A stretch of 64,000 nt of DNA, taken from Membranipora membranacea. Taxonomy: Eukaryota; Bryozoa; Gymnolaemata; Cheilostomatida; Membraniporidae. The DNA lies in contig OU612066.1 in NCBI GenBank assembly GCA_914767715.1, forward strand, positions 34,074,283 to 34,138,282, given 5' to 3'. A program made the position numbers and the translations under genes. Under the pieces are notes generated by a model. The model did no database searches. It saw only the letters and a program-made list of their open reading frames with translations, and was not told the DNA's origin. Below, in pieces: positions 38,257 to 51,300 of the stretch (position 1 is the stretch's first letter; every line of letters begins with the position of its first letter).

Positions 38257-41200
38257 TTAGAGACCAGTTTGGCGAAATTGAAGATTGCCGTCAGGTACAA
38301 ACTGGTCGAGACAGGCACTATGTCCGGGCTTAGAACATGGCAGAAACATTCCAGCAGTGTAAAATACCCAACCCGAGGTGCCACCAGTATTTCTCCAGTG
38401 TTGGGCATGTTGATATATCTCCTTACCGTACCTGTTAATGGAAATGAAAAAGCAACTAAATAACAAAAGATGGGTGAACGGCAACTATACTAGTGGAAGA
38501 AAACAAAGGTGAACTAATACATTAGTCTACAAGCTGAATATATATATATATATATATAATATATAATATATATATAATATATATCACAAAGGTTGATGAC
38601 TGCAATAAATGGTACAATGGTGATTGATCAGCCTTGTCACACGGCCACTGGTCGCGTGAAAAGGCTAGTGATTGATCACCAGGGCCACCTCAATGTGTTT
38701 TGAGTTGTCAGGGCCAAATATGAGGGGTGGGTGTTGGACGGGTTCTGTAGTCTAGTTAAGCTTTGAAAACTAAGCGGGAAACAGAGACAACCACATTAAA
38801 AGTTCACCTGACATAAATTAGTAGAACACACAAATGTTTACTCCCAACAATTTACCGCAATAGAATGAACTGATATTTAATAAATTGAAAAGTAATAATA
38901 TTTTTAATTACCAAGAAAGGCAATAACTCTCTGGCCAACATCCCTCCCTACTAGTGCAGCCCTTGATGGGTGATATTTTTTCTCTTTTTAGTATTTTAGT
39001 TACTGACATTATTTCCTTAGTAACGTACCGGTTCCTTACGTACAAGCCAGGGCTGATTGGAGTGGCGACATATGTACCGTCATAATATACATGAGTTGGA
39101 GTGATACCCTGCTCAAGGAGCTCAACAGATCCTGAGCGTTGCTGAGTGAAAACCTCCACAAACCAGTCCATCGATCTCACTTCATAATACTTCGGAAAGA
39201 TTTGCTGTAACTCAGTAAATATATATTCAAGTATACTTTCTCATAAAGTTGGGATTTTTTTAAATTCTCTACAATCATTTACGCTAACACGATGTTATTA
39301 TACACATAAAAAGACTTCATTTTGTTGCATTTATCTTTCTCATTAAAACTGTATACAAAACAAAGAAAGGTAAAGTTTGACAGAAAAAAACAAGGCATTG
39401 AGTTTGTAGAATTTCACATTTCAATGAGCAGTAAGATGAGTCACTTTTGGCCTCTCCTATCCTATTGATAACACACACAGATCTGTATTCTGTAATGATT
39501 GGTGAGCGAGAAGGTATCGAGATGGAATAAACAAGGTATGGTGTATTAGTGTTTATCTTCTATCAGGAAGTCATTTTTAAGTTTCATTATTTCAGCCTGT
39601 TCGGAGATTTTTGTTGCAATAGCATGACATCCAACGCTAGTTGGAAAGTTGCGTAGTTTCTAGGAATATTGCCAAATTCATAATATTATCATGGTACTAA
39701 AGTGATATTCATATTTACGAGTTGGCAAAAGCAACGCAATCAATTGATTCCAATCCATAGCAGGGTAATAAGATGGTGTTGTTGGGTGTTTTAGACTACC
39801 AAACCACAATGAAAGTTACGAGTATGAAACAAATTTGCTTACGAAATGATATCCGGCATTTGTCAATATGGGTTTGAGTAATTGGGAGAAGGCAGTGTTG
39901 TTGTCATACTCCAATGTTATATCCGAGTCTATCTCCCAGGGAAGAAGACCATTAAACTTGAGAGCACCCAGTAATGTTCCCTCCTGTAACTCACATATTA
40001 GTCCTGCCTCCTGAAAGTACCAATTCTCATCATGTATAACTAAGACTCGGTAACTAAGACAACAAGTCAGAGTACTTCCTATATTTCATCTAATTAATTC
40101 TATTTTTCTCTTTGAATTACTTTTGGCACTGTACGGACAGCATTTCAGTTGGAAATGACGAAGTTGCCATTAAAACATTTAAACTTATTATAAGTGAAAT
40201 GTATAAAATATAACCACTTCATTCCATCACTAATACTCTCAACACCCTCATATTTCTGTCGCCAGATCCATTCATTTCTCAAATCCTTTTTAAATCAACG
40301 CACAAAAGAGGGACATAGTCCTCTGTATTGATCAATGCTTATCATCGAAAATGATCAGAGGAGAAATGAATTACCTTACAGTGTTTGAGGACCAGCTTTG
40401 TACCTTTCATCAAGCTCCTAAGACAGCAGTGCGAAAGAGCCATACCAACATCCTCTTTGCCCAAATTTACACCGTAACCTTTACCTAGCCGGGACCATAT
40501 ACAACTTGTACCTGCCTCGGAACAGTCAAACTCCAGTACTGGGCCCTTTGATGGATAAATCTTCTCTACCTGCGAAAAGTAATGTAAATAAATGTGATTG
40601 TCTTCACTTTTAGTCAGAATTTGAGCCATAAGTACGTAAATAGACATATCAATATTTCATACTCATGTTTGTAAATACTTGAGCGCAGGGCAACATAGCA
40701 ATAATCTATGGATCATCTTACAGCAAGAGGAAATCGTATCAATTTGAAAGTTTCTAATAAATGGAAAATAGTAAAGTAAATAATTTAGAGGACAAGATTT
40801 TTGTTGGGTGCATGAGAACTATGATAGTTCAACCGCAATCACAGTCATATCCTTATTCAAAAAACACCCCATGTGCTATGAGGTGTGACACAACGGCACC
40901 TAGGTAAAATGTGTCATAATGTGATGTTGAAATATGGCCGCGCTAATCTGCAATCATGTCATAGCCCTGCATAGTGGGAGTGTCAATGTCTAACAAGCCG
41001 GGACGTAGATAGACTGCTGGTACTGAAATCAGAATGAAATAATTATGAAATTATTATGATGACACAGCCATGATGCTCAACAAAATTGCCAATCCAGGAA
41101 ATTTTAAAAATAACTTTCATATACAATTCATGATCCTGTCCTCTTGGTATATATAAAGTGAATCTTTTGATGAGAGATCAGACCATCTCACATTGGGGAG

Positions 41201-44200
41201 TAGATCATACATAGATCCAATATTTGAACAGTAAGTGCAAACCCTATACACTGATGTTGTTCCATTACTAAATTTCACCTGTTAATAGGGATACATTTTA
41301 GAATAGAAATTAAGTGACATTTCTTTGAGAATGACCTTTTATATATTGTGTGTTGTATTTTTGTATCTCAAGCATTGACTCGAAAAGCTTTTAAAATCTT
41401 TAATGAAACTTCTTTAACCTTCACTGCTTTCCATAAATCCTGTGTTGAGATTCTGTTTTATACTTCCTGACTACACTTCATTCACATGTTAAATCTCAAA
41501 CCTAACCTGCCTCTAACTTGCCACTTACTGACATTTTTCCATTTTCCAGCTAAAACTATCCACGCGATACGACACAGAGCTAAGTGGAGAACTTTGACAT
41601 CATAATGGTGAAGATGACGACATTAGCTTTATTCGCAGCGTTGGGTTTCTTGGTGGCCCTTACACCAGGTATGGATTTGAACAACACTAAGTGTCTTGCG
41701 GAGAGCAATCAGATATCATACCTGTTGACACCCTTGAGTTTGATATCAATGGTCTCATCTCCATAATCTAATTAATCTTTGTCAGCATCTGAGTTTTTTT
41801 GTTAGTGATTATTTAGTCAAGATTGTGGTTGAATATAAAGTTCGAGTTGAATTGACTTAATTCATCTTTGGATAATATTTTTATGATTGGTGGATACCAG
41901 CATTGTGGAAGGTAAGCTGCCCTTTTCAATCCTTGAGTCATCTGTATACTAAATAATTTTCTCTTTGTTTCTCAGGAGCTGATGGACAGCGTTTCCGGCG
42001 AGTCTCTAGTGGTTCTAGGTTCCCTTCTAGGTTCCCTTCTAGGATCCCAACTCGTAGACCAAAGCCAACACGAAGACCACCTGTGTTCACACAACCAAGA
42101 CCAAACACCCCACCTCCAATATTTCAGCAGACCAGGCCACAGCCTGCAGGACCCGGTACCGCTGCACCAGGCACAGCTGCACCAGGTACCGCAGCACCAG
42201 GCACCGCAGCACCCGGTACCGCTGCACCAGGCACAGCTGCACCAGGTACCGCTGCGCCAGGCACAGCTGCACCAGGCACAGCTGCACCAGGTACCGCTGT
42301 GCCAGGCTCAGCTGCGCCAGGTACAGGAAGCGCGCCCCTCACTACCCCCAGGGGCTCACAAGTTACACCATCACAACCGAACTCCCCCGAGGAGCAGAAG
42401 AAGATATCATTCTTCCAAAGAGTTAAAGAAGGCTGCAGGAAGAACACAGCAGAATGTGTCTTTCTTGCTTTCGATATTGGATTAACTGTCGTCGACTTTG
42501 TGAGGTTTGGTGTTGAGTTACAGATTCACAGTGACAGAGTGGCGGCCGAGAAACTTGAATTTGAGAGAAGAAGAAATCAGACTATAGAGGATCAGAACGT
42601 TTTCCTCGAGCAACTTGAAAATATCCAGAATGGAGGCAGCCAAGCTGAAGATATTGATCGTAAGATTTTACTGCTTTTCACGTATCCTTTGTATTGGCTG
42701 TAGAACATACCAAACTCCAAATTCTTCTGTAACAATCGGACCTGCAATTGAGTTTTTCTAAACTTGGATCGGCCAATTATAATCAGCCCGACAGATTTGG
42801 AGCTATCTCTAAATGCCCAATGAGAGAACATTTCGCACAACTGGTGCACAAAAAAATGCTCCCCATCAAAATTGGAGACAGAATAGAAAGCCTTTGACAA
42901 CCAGACAGATATGCAGTCAGGTCCCAGAACTGTCTGAAAACAGGATACTGAATTATGCTAGGGTAGTTATAACCAGGCTCATAGGCATGACAGAATGATT
43001 TATTTTACAGCTAACTCTGTTTGCGAGGATGAATTTATAGCAGCAGTTAATGATGGTAGCCCATTCTTCCTGTGTCCCCTTACTGCTAATGCTGAAGATG
43101 AGATACGATGCTGTGGCCGGCCAGGAGAGCAAGTTTGCTGTACCGAGCAGGAACAAGCACTAGACACCAGCATATTTGGTGATGGAGGTACAGTCCCAAA
43201 ATAATTTAATTCCTTTTTTGTCAAATTTGCGAACAACTAAATATAAATTTTTTTTTGCCTGGACAATCAGATCAGTGATGACATAAAAGAGTCGGATTTA
43301 GCCCACTTTTCCTAGAAAGTAGGTCAAACCAAATTAACTCTATCTTCATTGGTCCATACAAGCTAGCTGTTATTGGGTCATGGCACATGTAATGTCTTTG
43401 GGTTCAACAGCTAAATCATGATGGCATCACTTTCTATGTTCCATCTTATTATTTGTATGTGTAACCATCAAATATCAGCCACAGTCTGTCTGATTCTAAA
43501 TGGTTTGGTAATATCTTCCCTGCCAACCAAACGCACATTGAGAGATATCTCAGCTCATATCCTGCCCAATTCATTACTCCAAGTCCCAAAATCAATCGAT
43601 GCTAAACCGCATACTTTGCATTGACCTTTTCAGATCAGCCAATATGCACAAGTTTGGCTATAGCAGACATAAATGATGGATCACCGTTCTTTACTTGCCC
43701 TCTACTCGAGAACGCAGATAATGAGACTGAGTGCTGTGGTGAACCTGGTGAACAAGTATGCTGTGCTCCTCAGGAATAACAACATCCACAAGGGAAAAAT
43801 CTGATCATGCCAGCCTTAGCATGTCCATTTGGTATTTGATGCTCTATTCTTGCAATAAGAATACTTATCTAGCGTAATGATGCAAATAAATGAAAACATC
43901 AACTATAGTACATGTATATTTTTGGAGTTAATTTTTATATGATAATTGTAGTCTTTGAATTAACCTACACCAATGTCCCAACTACCCAAGCAAACTCTTT
44001 CCAACTCACATTGATATATTTGGCTAGATCCTTCCATAAATCCCTGCCCTGTGATAGACTAGATTCAGTGACATAAGACATGGCATCAGGGCACACTACT
44101 GACATCTTCCCACTGTTCTTCAGAGTTAGAAACCAGACAGCGAATCCACTGGTGCCTGTCATATCAGGCTGAAGTGGCAGCTAAAATATCAAATACATTT

Positions 44201-45357
44201 ACAAGTTAACTTTCTGATTCGTTATACTGTCAGTGGGCAGAACCCATCTTACCATGACTTTTCTCCCCTATGAACTAGTAAAGACACAATGAAAACTATT
44301 GTCAAGACAGCCATAGTTATGTGACCTGCAGAGGGCCAGCAGAACAAGCAAGCAAATGAACCAAATCTGGAAGACTTTTTATCCAGCTATATCTGAGCAA
44401 GTTATGCACATGAGTTACAAGTGCAACTTGGGGGTGGGGGAGTGACAGAATATCTGTGGAAAAAGGGAGTGGAGTAATTGAAGTAAGCCGATAATGATAA
44501 AAGAGATTATTCTGATGGCTCTCAATGCACTCTTGAAATTGGGCCTATCGTAGAAAAACAGCAGTAAGTATTTGATCATCTTATTGCTTGCAAAACCTCT
44601 ACTTACTACTTGAATGGGCTCTCATAGAAAACAATCCCAGTGTGGTATAAAAGTTTATTTTCATGGTCCGCAGGATAAAAACAGACTGAAATTCATATTC
44701 TATCAACTTGCTTGGTATTACCCATAGACTTAATATACTACCTAGACAGGACAATGCTTATTGCTTTACTGATCATAATGTGTCCCACTTAAATAGCACG
44801 ACATGACGTAATTAGTTTGTGCTGTGAGCCATAGTTTACTATATACCATTCAATGAAATAATGTGAAAAATCAAGGGACGCCGGGCATGATATCAGCCCT
44901 TATCCGGCCCCTAATTATTCAAACACAGAGAAAATTTGTGAGTTTATGTAAAAGACCTTTCCGCACGAGATGGTTTAAAAAATTGACTCCTTAGGCGAAT
45001 CTAGAGCGAGAACAAACCTGATAAGTAACAATCATTAGCCAATAAATATTGAAACAAATACAGCCATCTACCCTTAACACTTCTGCCACTACTATTCAAA
45101 TGCACAGAATACCCACAACACAGTATCACAAATATTTTGTTGGATGAGCCAGATCAAAGCACCACCACCATCATCATAGATTTTTGCATAAATATTCCTA
45201 GTCATGACTGAGCACAACCTGCTCAGCTTAGATTCCTTGTTACAAGTTTTTACTGCACATTTTTTTGTCGCTTCATGAGGAAGAATAGATCTGTGCTGTA
45301 AATTGAGTATGCCAACTCCAGGTATGTATGTATGTATCATGAAGCTAGGGTAAGTGG

Positions 45358-45393
<36 letters not shown>

Positions 45394-48300
45394 GTCTATG
45401 GTCATCTCTCATCAATGAAGTAATATAGTAAATCAAGGCACGCAGGGTATAATACCAGCCAAATTATATTAGATCTGTTTTAATTTGAGATACAAATTAT
45501 CAAAACAAATACAGCCCTGTATTGAAACAGAAGACGAAAGATACTATGTAAACAAAGTGGTTACTGGTTTTAATATTCATACTTAGTTGAGATTATTTAT
45601 TTATATAACGTGAACCTGCAGCCTGCTGTCTCATCTTCACAAGTAAGCCCAGCTGCAATTCTACTCTTTTTTTTTTTGAGATGACAATTCTGATTTACTC
45701 CCGAAATATCTAACTCAGAACTGGCACAGCAGTCAAAAAGTGTGAGTAGATTTAACCGGTGATCTCGCAAATCTTCCTTGGCCATGCTGACGCTGCTATG
45801 AAATTGATTTTACAATTTCTGTTTATTATATCAAAAGCTGTAGTTTAATGATAATTATTTGTATATGTTATCATTTGTGATGCTTTTAAAAAAAGTCATC
45901 TAGAAACTGGTGTGCTGCCTACGGCTGTGGAAATAACCCGGCAGGAAATCCTAATTTAAGCTTCCACGCCTTCCCCAGAAATAACGAGGAGAGACTAAAG
46001 GTATGGGTTTCGGCCGTTAAACGCAAGAACTGGACTCCATCCAAATATGCTGTTCTATGTAGCGCACATTTGAAACGAGATACATTTAGAAGGCCTCCTG
46101 GTGTGGGTGGGAGAGCTTTGCTAAAAAAGGATGCTATCCCAACAATTTTCCAATCCTTCCCACACTATCTACAAACCCCTAATAGTGAAGAGATATACAC
46201 TGGTCAGAATACACCATGAAACAACCAAACTCACAGCAAACACTGACAATAAGCGCTCCAAACTGAGCAGGCTTATTGTGTTCTGTCATATCTAATTTTC
46301 AGCAATCGCTGATAGTGATAGTGTCTCATTTGGAAATTTTGCAGCAATCACCGATAGTGGTAGTTTTCTAGTCTTTGACCCATCCGCAAAATTCAGTATA
46401 ATCCCACAGTATTTTTTTTTTTGCTAAGTAGTGCGAGAAGTGCGGTAACTGTAAATTGCTGAACAGGCTGAACAGACTGAACAGCTGAACAGAATTTCTC
46501 AGACTAAAATTAGTTTTTGTATTATTTTCTGTGGCTGACTATAACTTCTCAAACACATTCCTCCCAGCCAAATGATTTAATGAGTATAATGAATCAATCC
46601 TAAGTTCCTGCTGGCACCTAAAATATTTGTTTTAGAGCATCACTGATATATATTACACGAACTTTGGGTACATATCTAACCCTTAGGAGGCGTATGGCTA
46701 TTTCATGTGTGGCTGCTGGACCGCATTTCTCATCTTTAAATGGTCCACAAGTTCAGAATCTGTTATAGCTGACACTCGTAAACTTTTGTCAAGTAGCGCT
46801 TGCCTGAGTTTTTGAAGGTTGTTACTGGAACTTCAATCATGCGTAATGTACAAGCTGCAAGATTTATAACTTTAGTTATATCCTCACACAATGCTTTATA
46901 CTGATGGCATATCTTCACAAATAGCAATGCTATGTGTTTTTCCACTGATCCATAAATTCATATATAATATATATATACACATATAAATGAGGGAAAACAA
47001 ATGAAGCAATTAATCTACCAAATCTGAAAATTTTAGGAAACTAGAAACACTATTCAGCACAATGCCATCCTTTCATCTAGGCAGTCTTGACAAGCTTTGT
47101 TGGGGGGGGGGGGGGGGGGGGGGTGGGTTTTGTTGGTTCCTTCCATCCATTCACTAAGTGTAATACCCAAATACTTACTGTGGATAAAATAATAGAAAGA
47201 AACAAAGGCAATTGCAAACTTAATATAAGTATTCAGCAGAATATAAGGAGTTGTCCAGGCTTGTGCATAATTAGTAGTCTGAGAAATTTTGTTCAGCTGT
47301 TCAGCATGTTCGGCCTGTTCAGCAATTTACAGTTACCGCGAGAAGTGGTTAGCTTACATTGCTCTACTAATTTGATTAATTTTAACGTATACTGCAACCA
47401 GTCATATCTAACTTTGCAATGCTCGCTGATAGTGGTAGTGTTTTTAATTTTTGTCGTGCCCACAACAATTAGTATAACTCAACAGTATATATTCATATTG
47501 TTTACAAAGTAGTGATAAGAAGTGGCTAGCTTCATGGCTGTATTTGTGTCGATAAGCTTTAGCTTATGCTGTAATCAGTCACATCGAATATGGCAGCAAT
47601 CGCTGATAGTGGTAGCCGTTAGCCTTGGTCGTGCCCTCAGAAATTAGTATAATCCCGCAGTAACAGCCCTCTTTTTTGTCATGTAGTGATAGAAGTGGTT
47701 AAGTACAGGGCTGTATTTGTTTTGATAATTTTTATCTCATAAATTAAAACAGATCTAATATAATTTGGCTGGTATTATACCCTGCGTGTCTTGATTTACT
47801 ATATTATTTCATTGATGAGAGATTACCAAAGACTTTATATATATATATATATATATATGTCACGTACCCTAGCTTCATCATACATACATATCTGGAGTTG
47901 GCATACTCAATTTACAGCACAAATCTATTCTTCCTCATGAAGCGACAATAAAATTTGCAGTAAAAACTTGTAACAAGGAATCCAAGCTGAGCAGGTTGTG
48001 CTCAGTCATGACTAGGAATATTTATGCAAAAATCTATGATGATGGTGGTGGTGCTTTGATCTGGCTCATCCAACAAAATATTTGTGATACTGTGTTGTGG
48101 GTATTCTGTGCATTTGAATAGTAGTGGCAGAAGTGTTAAGGGTAGATGGCTGTATTTGTTTCAATATTTATTGGCTAATGATTGTAACTTATCAAGTCTG
48201 TTCTCGCTTTGGATTCGCCTAAGGAGTAAATTTTTTATACCATCTCGTGCGGAAAGGTCTTTTACATAAACTCACAAATTTTCTCTGTGTTTAAATAATT

Positions 48301-51300
48301 AGGGGCCGGACAAGGGCTGATATCATGCCCGGCGTCACTTGATTTTTCACATTATTTCATTGAATGGTATATAGTAAACTACGGCTCACAGCACAAACTA
48401 ATTACGTCATGTCGTGCTATTTAAGTGGGACAGTATTGAATGCTTTTGGCCTGTCTAGGTAGTATATTAAGTCTATGGTATTACCCCAATCTAAGATGTC
48501 ATGGTTTGCCACCTGATCGGATAGAGTCCTTACCTTGTTAAACAAATCTGTTTTTGTTACGAAAGCTCCTGCCATGTTATCACATACTAAGCACTCATCC
48601 ATAGATCGGTCATAACCAGATCTATATACCAGGGTGTAGTTCTGTAGACTGGATCGCTCACATCCATGTTCCCACTGTAACACAGTATGTGACAAAGTTA
48701 ATCAGAATTTGTCAAGTTTGTGGAGACAATTATTACATAGATAGATTTTCTAGGCGGATATAACCTATGTAGGCACCACCCCTCACTTCAACATCAGATC
48801 GCCAGTGCTTTAGTTCTATGGAATAACTTGAAAAAAAGTAGTATAGAGGTAGGGTGGAGCGCACAATGTCGTGAAAAATATTCTAGTGGAAATCTCCATA
48901 GGAGTTGGACAGTGGACACTGACTTAATTTGCCCTTGAAGACTGTTTCATACCCACCAGAACGTTCATATTATTAACTTTCCCACGTTGCAAGCTAAACC
49001 TATTATCATGCCACAGACACTGATAAACCACAGCTGATCAGCTATATGAAATGTAGCCAAAATGGATCAAACTTGGCCTAGTATTTATAGGATGTGCCAT
49101 ATCATACAGCCATCTATTATTTTCAAGTCTGACACAGAGCAATAATCACCTTGCCAGAGTCAAATGCCTTGATAGCATTGCCGACTACATAAGCGTTAAG
49201 ATTGTTTATTTCTCTAACAAGGCGCTCCAGTCTCTCATACCAGGTAAAGTGTACCACATTCCTGCCTATATAAGTGTACTTAGTCTTCACTTTGGAGATG
49301 AGGTAGCTCCATACTGACGTTTCAGTCTTACTATAAACAACAAGAGGAACTCAATCAAGTCAAAGTTTTAAAGGTGATCCTACAAGCCGTAAGTAGATCA
49401 TAAATAAAGTCAGAAAACACAATGTAAATACTACGTCGACTGGCCACAACATCTCGAGTTGTGCCCTCATTGAACTGTTTGGTCAAAAAGGGGGCAAATC
49501 CCAATTAGCGCTGAATTGGCATGAAACATGGTATTTTATTTAGTTAGTTATAGAGGTTGGCTAGAAAGTATACAAATAACAAATAATTAAAGGCAACTAG
49601 GTTGTGGGTTCGAATCCCACTGAAGTCAATCTTCTACTGGGGATTGGTTGGCCCCCAGGTGTGCTCAGACCTGCCTGCAAACAGAGAGCATATTGGCACA
49701 GATATTGCGGCCTCCCCAATAAGGCACTAGTATTTCGCCGCCCATGCCTTGGTATGGGCGAGTGATAAGACACCTGATTTTAATCATTTTTAATCAACCT
49801 TTACCTTTTTGAAAAGCTGTAGACTGTGGTCCACTTATAATCAGCAGACTTCAGTGTGTAAGTTGACGGGGCAGCAGCTATAATCTTCACATTGGGATAT
49901 ATTTTGTTCACATTAGCTAGAAGAGCTGGAACTCGAGCTAAATCATCTTGTGAGTAATGAACAAAGCTATAGAGAAGAGTTATCAGTGAGTAGAATTTTG
50001 GAACATCCTCACAGTTCTCCATCTCAAAACCTAGAAACAACACCCAGCAGATATATGAGTAATATTTAGCTGACTGAACATAAAATTACAGTCTTAGCAA
50101 TCCAAGTGCTCCAATACTGGATCAACACAAAGTCATATAGAATCTAAAATCAAAGTCTTACTACATTCCTAATTGCTTTTTACCCATGTCAGTTATTGAC
50201 TGACTTGGTCAAGCTACATACCTAACACTGGAATTTTCCAGTAACTAATTGGATTACAGGATGTATCTGGTAAACATAAACATATAATTTATATGTTTAC
50301 GCTGGTAACTGATCACAATGAGCTGGGTTATAGATACTCAACTTTGAAATTTCTCCAAACCCCACATGAAAATTCTGAGCAAGAGGGTCATACTATGTTC
50401 ATGGGTTTAACTGTGAGCAGAGAACTTGTGCTGGGATATGAAATAGAATTATGTACATTCTTAAAGGAAAAAGGTGGGTATGAGAGGCCCTGTCACAGTC
50501 AACGTAAAGCAACCTCCCGTCCCTGTCAAAACAACATTTCTCCTGCCTTTTGGGGAATAAGAGGAGCAGAATATGACTTTTTTCATATGAAACAAGAATG
50601 TGCCTATTTTCAAGTACTATTGATGCAAAACAAAAAAGCAACATAGTCTAGGCTATTGAAGGCAGAGAAAAGGCGAAGCACTACACATATAAGCCTATGG
50701 TCTTACTTGTCACCAGCAAATACTTATTACGATAAATCCCTGTGCAGACTTAAGACTTGCCAGAAAATAAAAAATAAAATTCATAGTGCCCATGCACAGG
50801 GCCTTGACTCACCATGATGTGGATTCACTTGCTGCATAACATATCAAAATTGATCAAATAATGAATCCGTGACAAAAGGCGCTGGTGTCAAACTATAAGA
50901 CGACAAAATTGTGTTCTAACAACAACTGCAAGATTATGGCACAGCAATAAAATCCGGAGACAGTGCAAGGATACACTAAGAAAGGGCACTTCTCAACCTA
51001 GCTGGCATAATATTGGTTGTTATGATTCCCAATATGTTCAGACATCGGGAATATCATGATAAAACTTCAAGCCCCACCTAGTCTGAGATCCCCAGACTCT
51101 TGCACCCCCTGTCCAACGCCTCCCACCTGTCGTTGGCACTCTGTCTATGAGCAAACACTTACCATTATGTATTCTTGTGTTTCCAGCGTCAGTGGATTTT
51201 GGTGTAAATGACTCTTGGCATACATCAATGTTGTCCTTGCCTTTGTTGTCCTTGCCTTTGTCTGTTGGCTTATCAATCAACTCATTTAGCAGTTCATAAA

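Larger units (their letters stand above)
44715..48485 (+). mobile_element. P-like DNA transposon with THAP domain
   Basis: The target-site duplication GTATTACC (44715-44722 and 48478-48485) flanks a 3755-bp element (44723-48477). Its ends are inverted repeats beginning CATAGACTTAATATACT, identical for the first 28 bases, and they continue as long, slightly diverged inverted arms (about 44723-45522 and 47703-48477). Inside are a THAP zinc-finger frame at 45904-46219, internal repeats, and a second element inserted at 46443-47338. P-family transposons make 8-bp duplications, have CA-starting ends and an N-terminal THAP domain. hAT elements also make 8-bp duplications but do not normally carry THAP. 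No transposase catalytic region is visible, so it is probably non-autonomous. It sits in intron 6 of the fukutin-related gene, 57 bases past exon 6. Confidence 0.85.

Noticed and set aside
42124-42447. Minus-strand Pro/Gly/Ala/Val frame and a plus-strand frame at 41982-42485
   Set aside because: Both are by-products of the 15-bp repeat, whose length leaves all frames open; the signal-peptide frame with matching splice phases is the real one.
47087-47512. 141-codon frame starting in the poly-G run
   Set aside because: It begins with a glycine homopolymer and runs through the nested transposon's end repeats; no motif.
44723-48477. Assignment of the element to the hAT superfamily because of the 8-bp duplication
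   Set aside because: The THAP finger, CA-starting ends and the 17+17 nt scar elsewhere fit the P superfamily better, though the transposase itself is not seen.
50293-50646. 117-codon plus-strand frame in intron 3 of the fukutin-related gene
   Set aside because: No recognisable motif or splice partner; lies wholly in an intron on the other strand.
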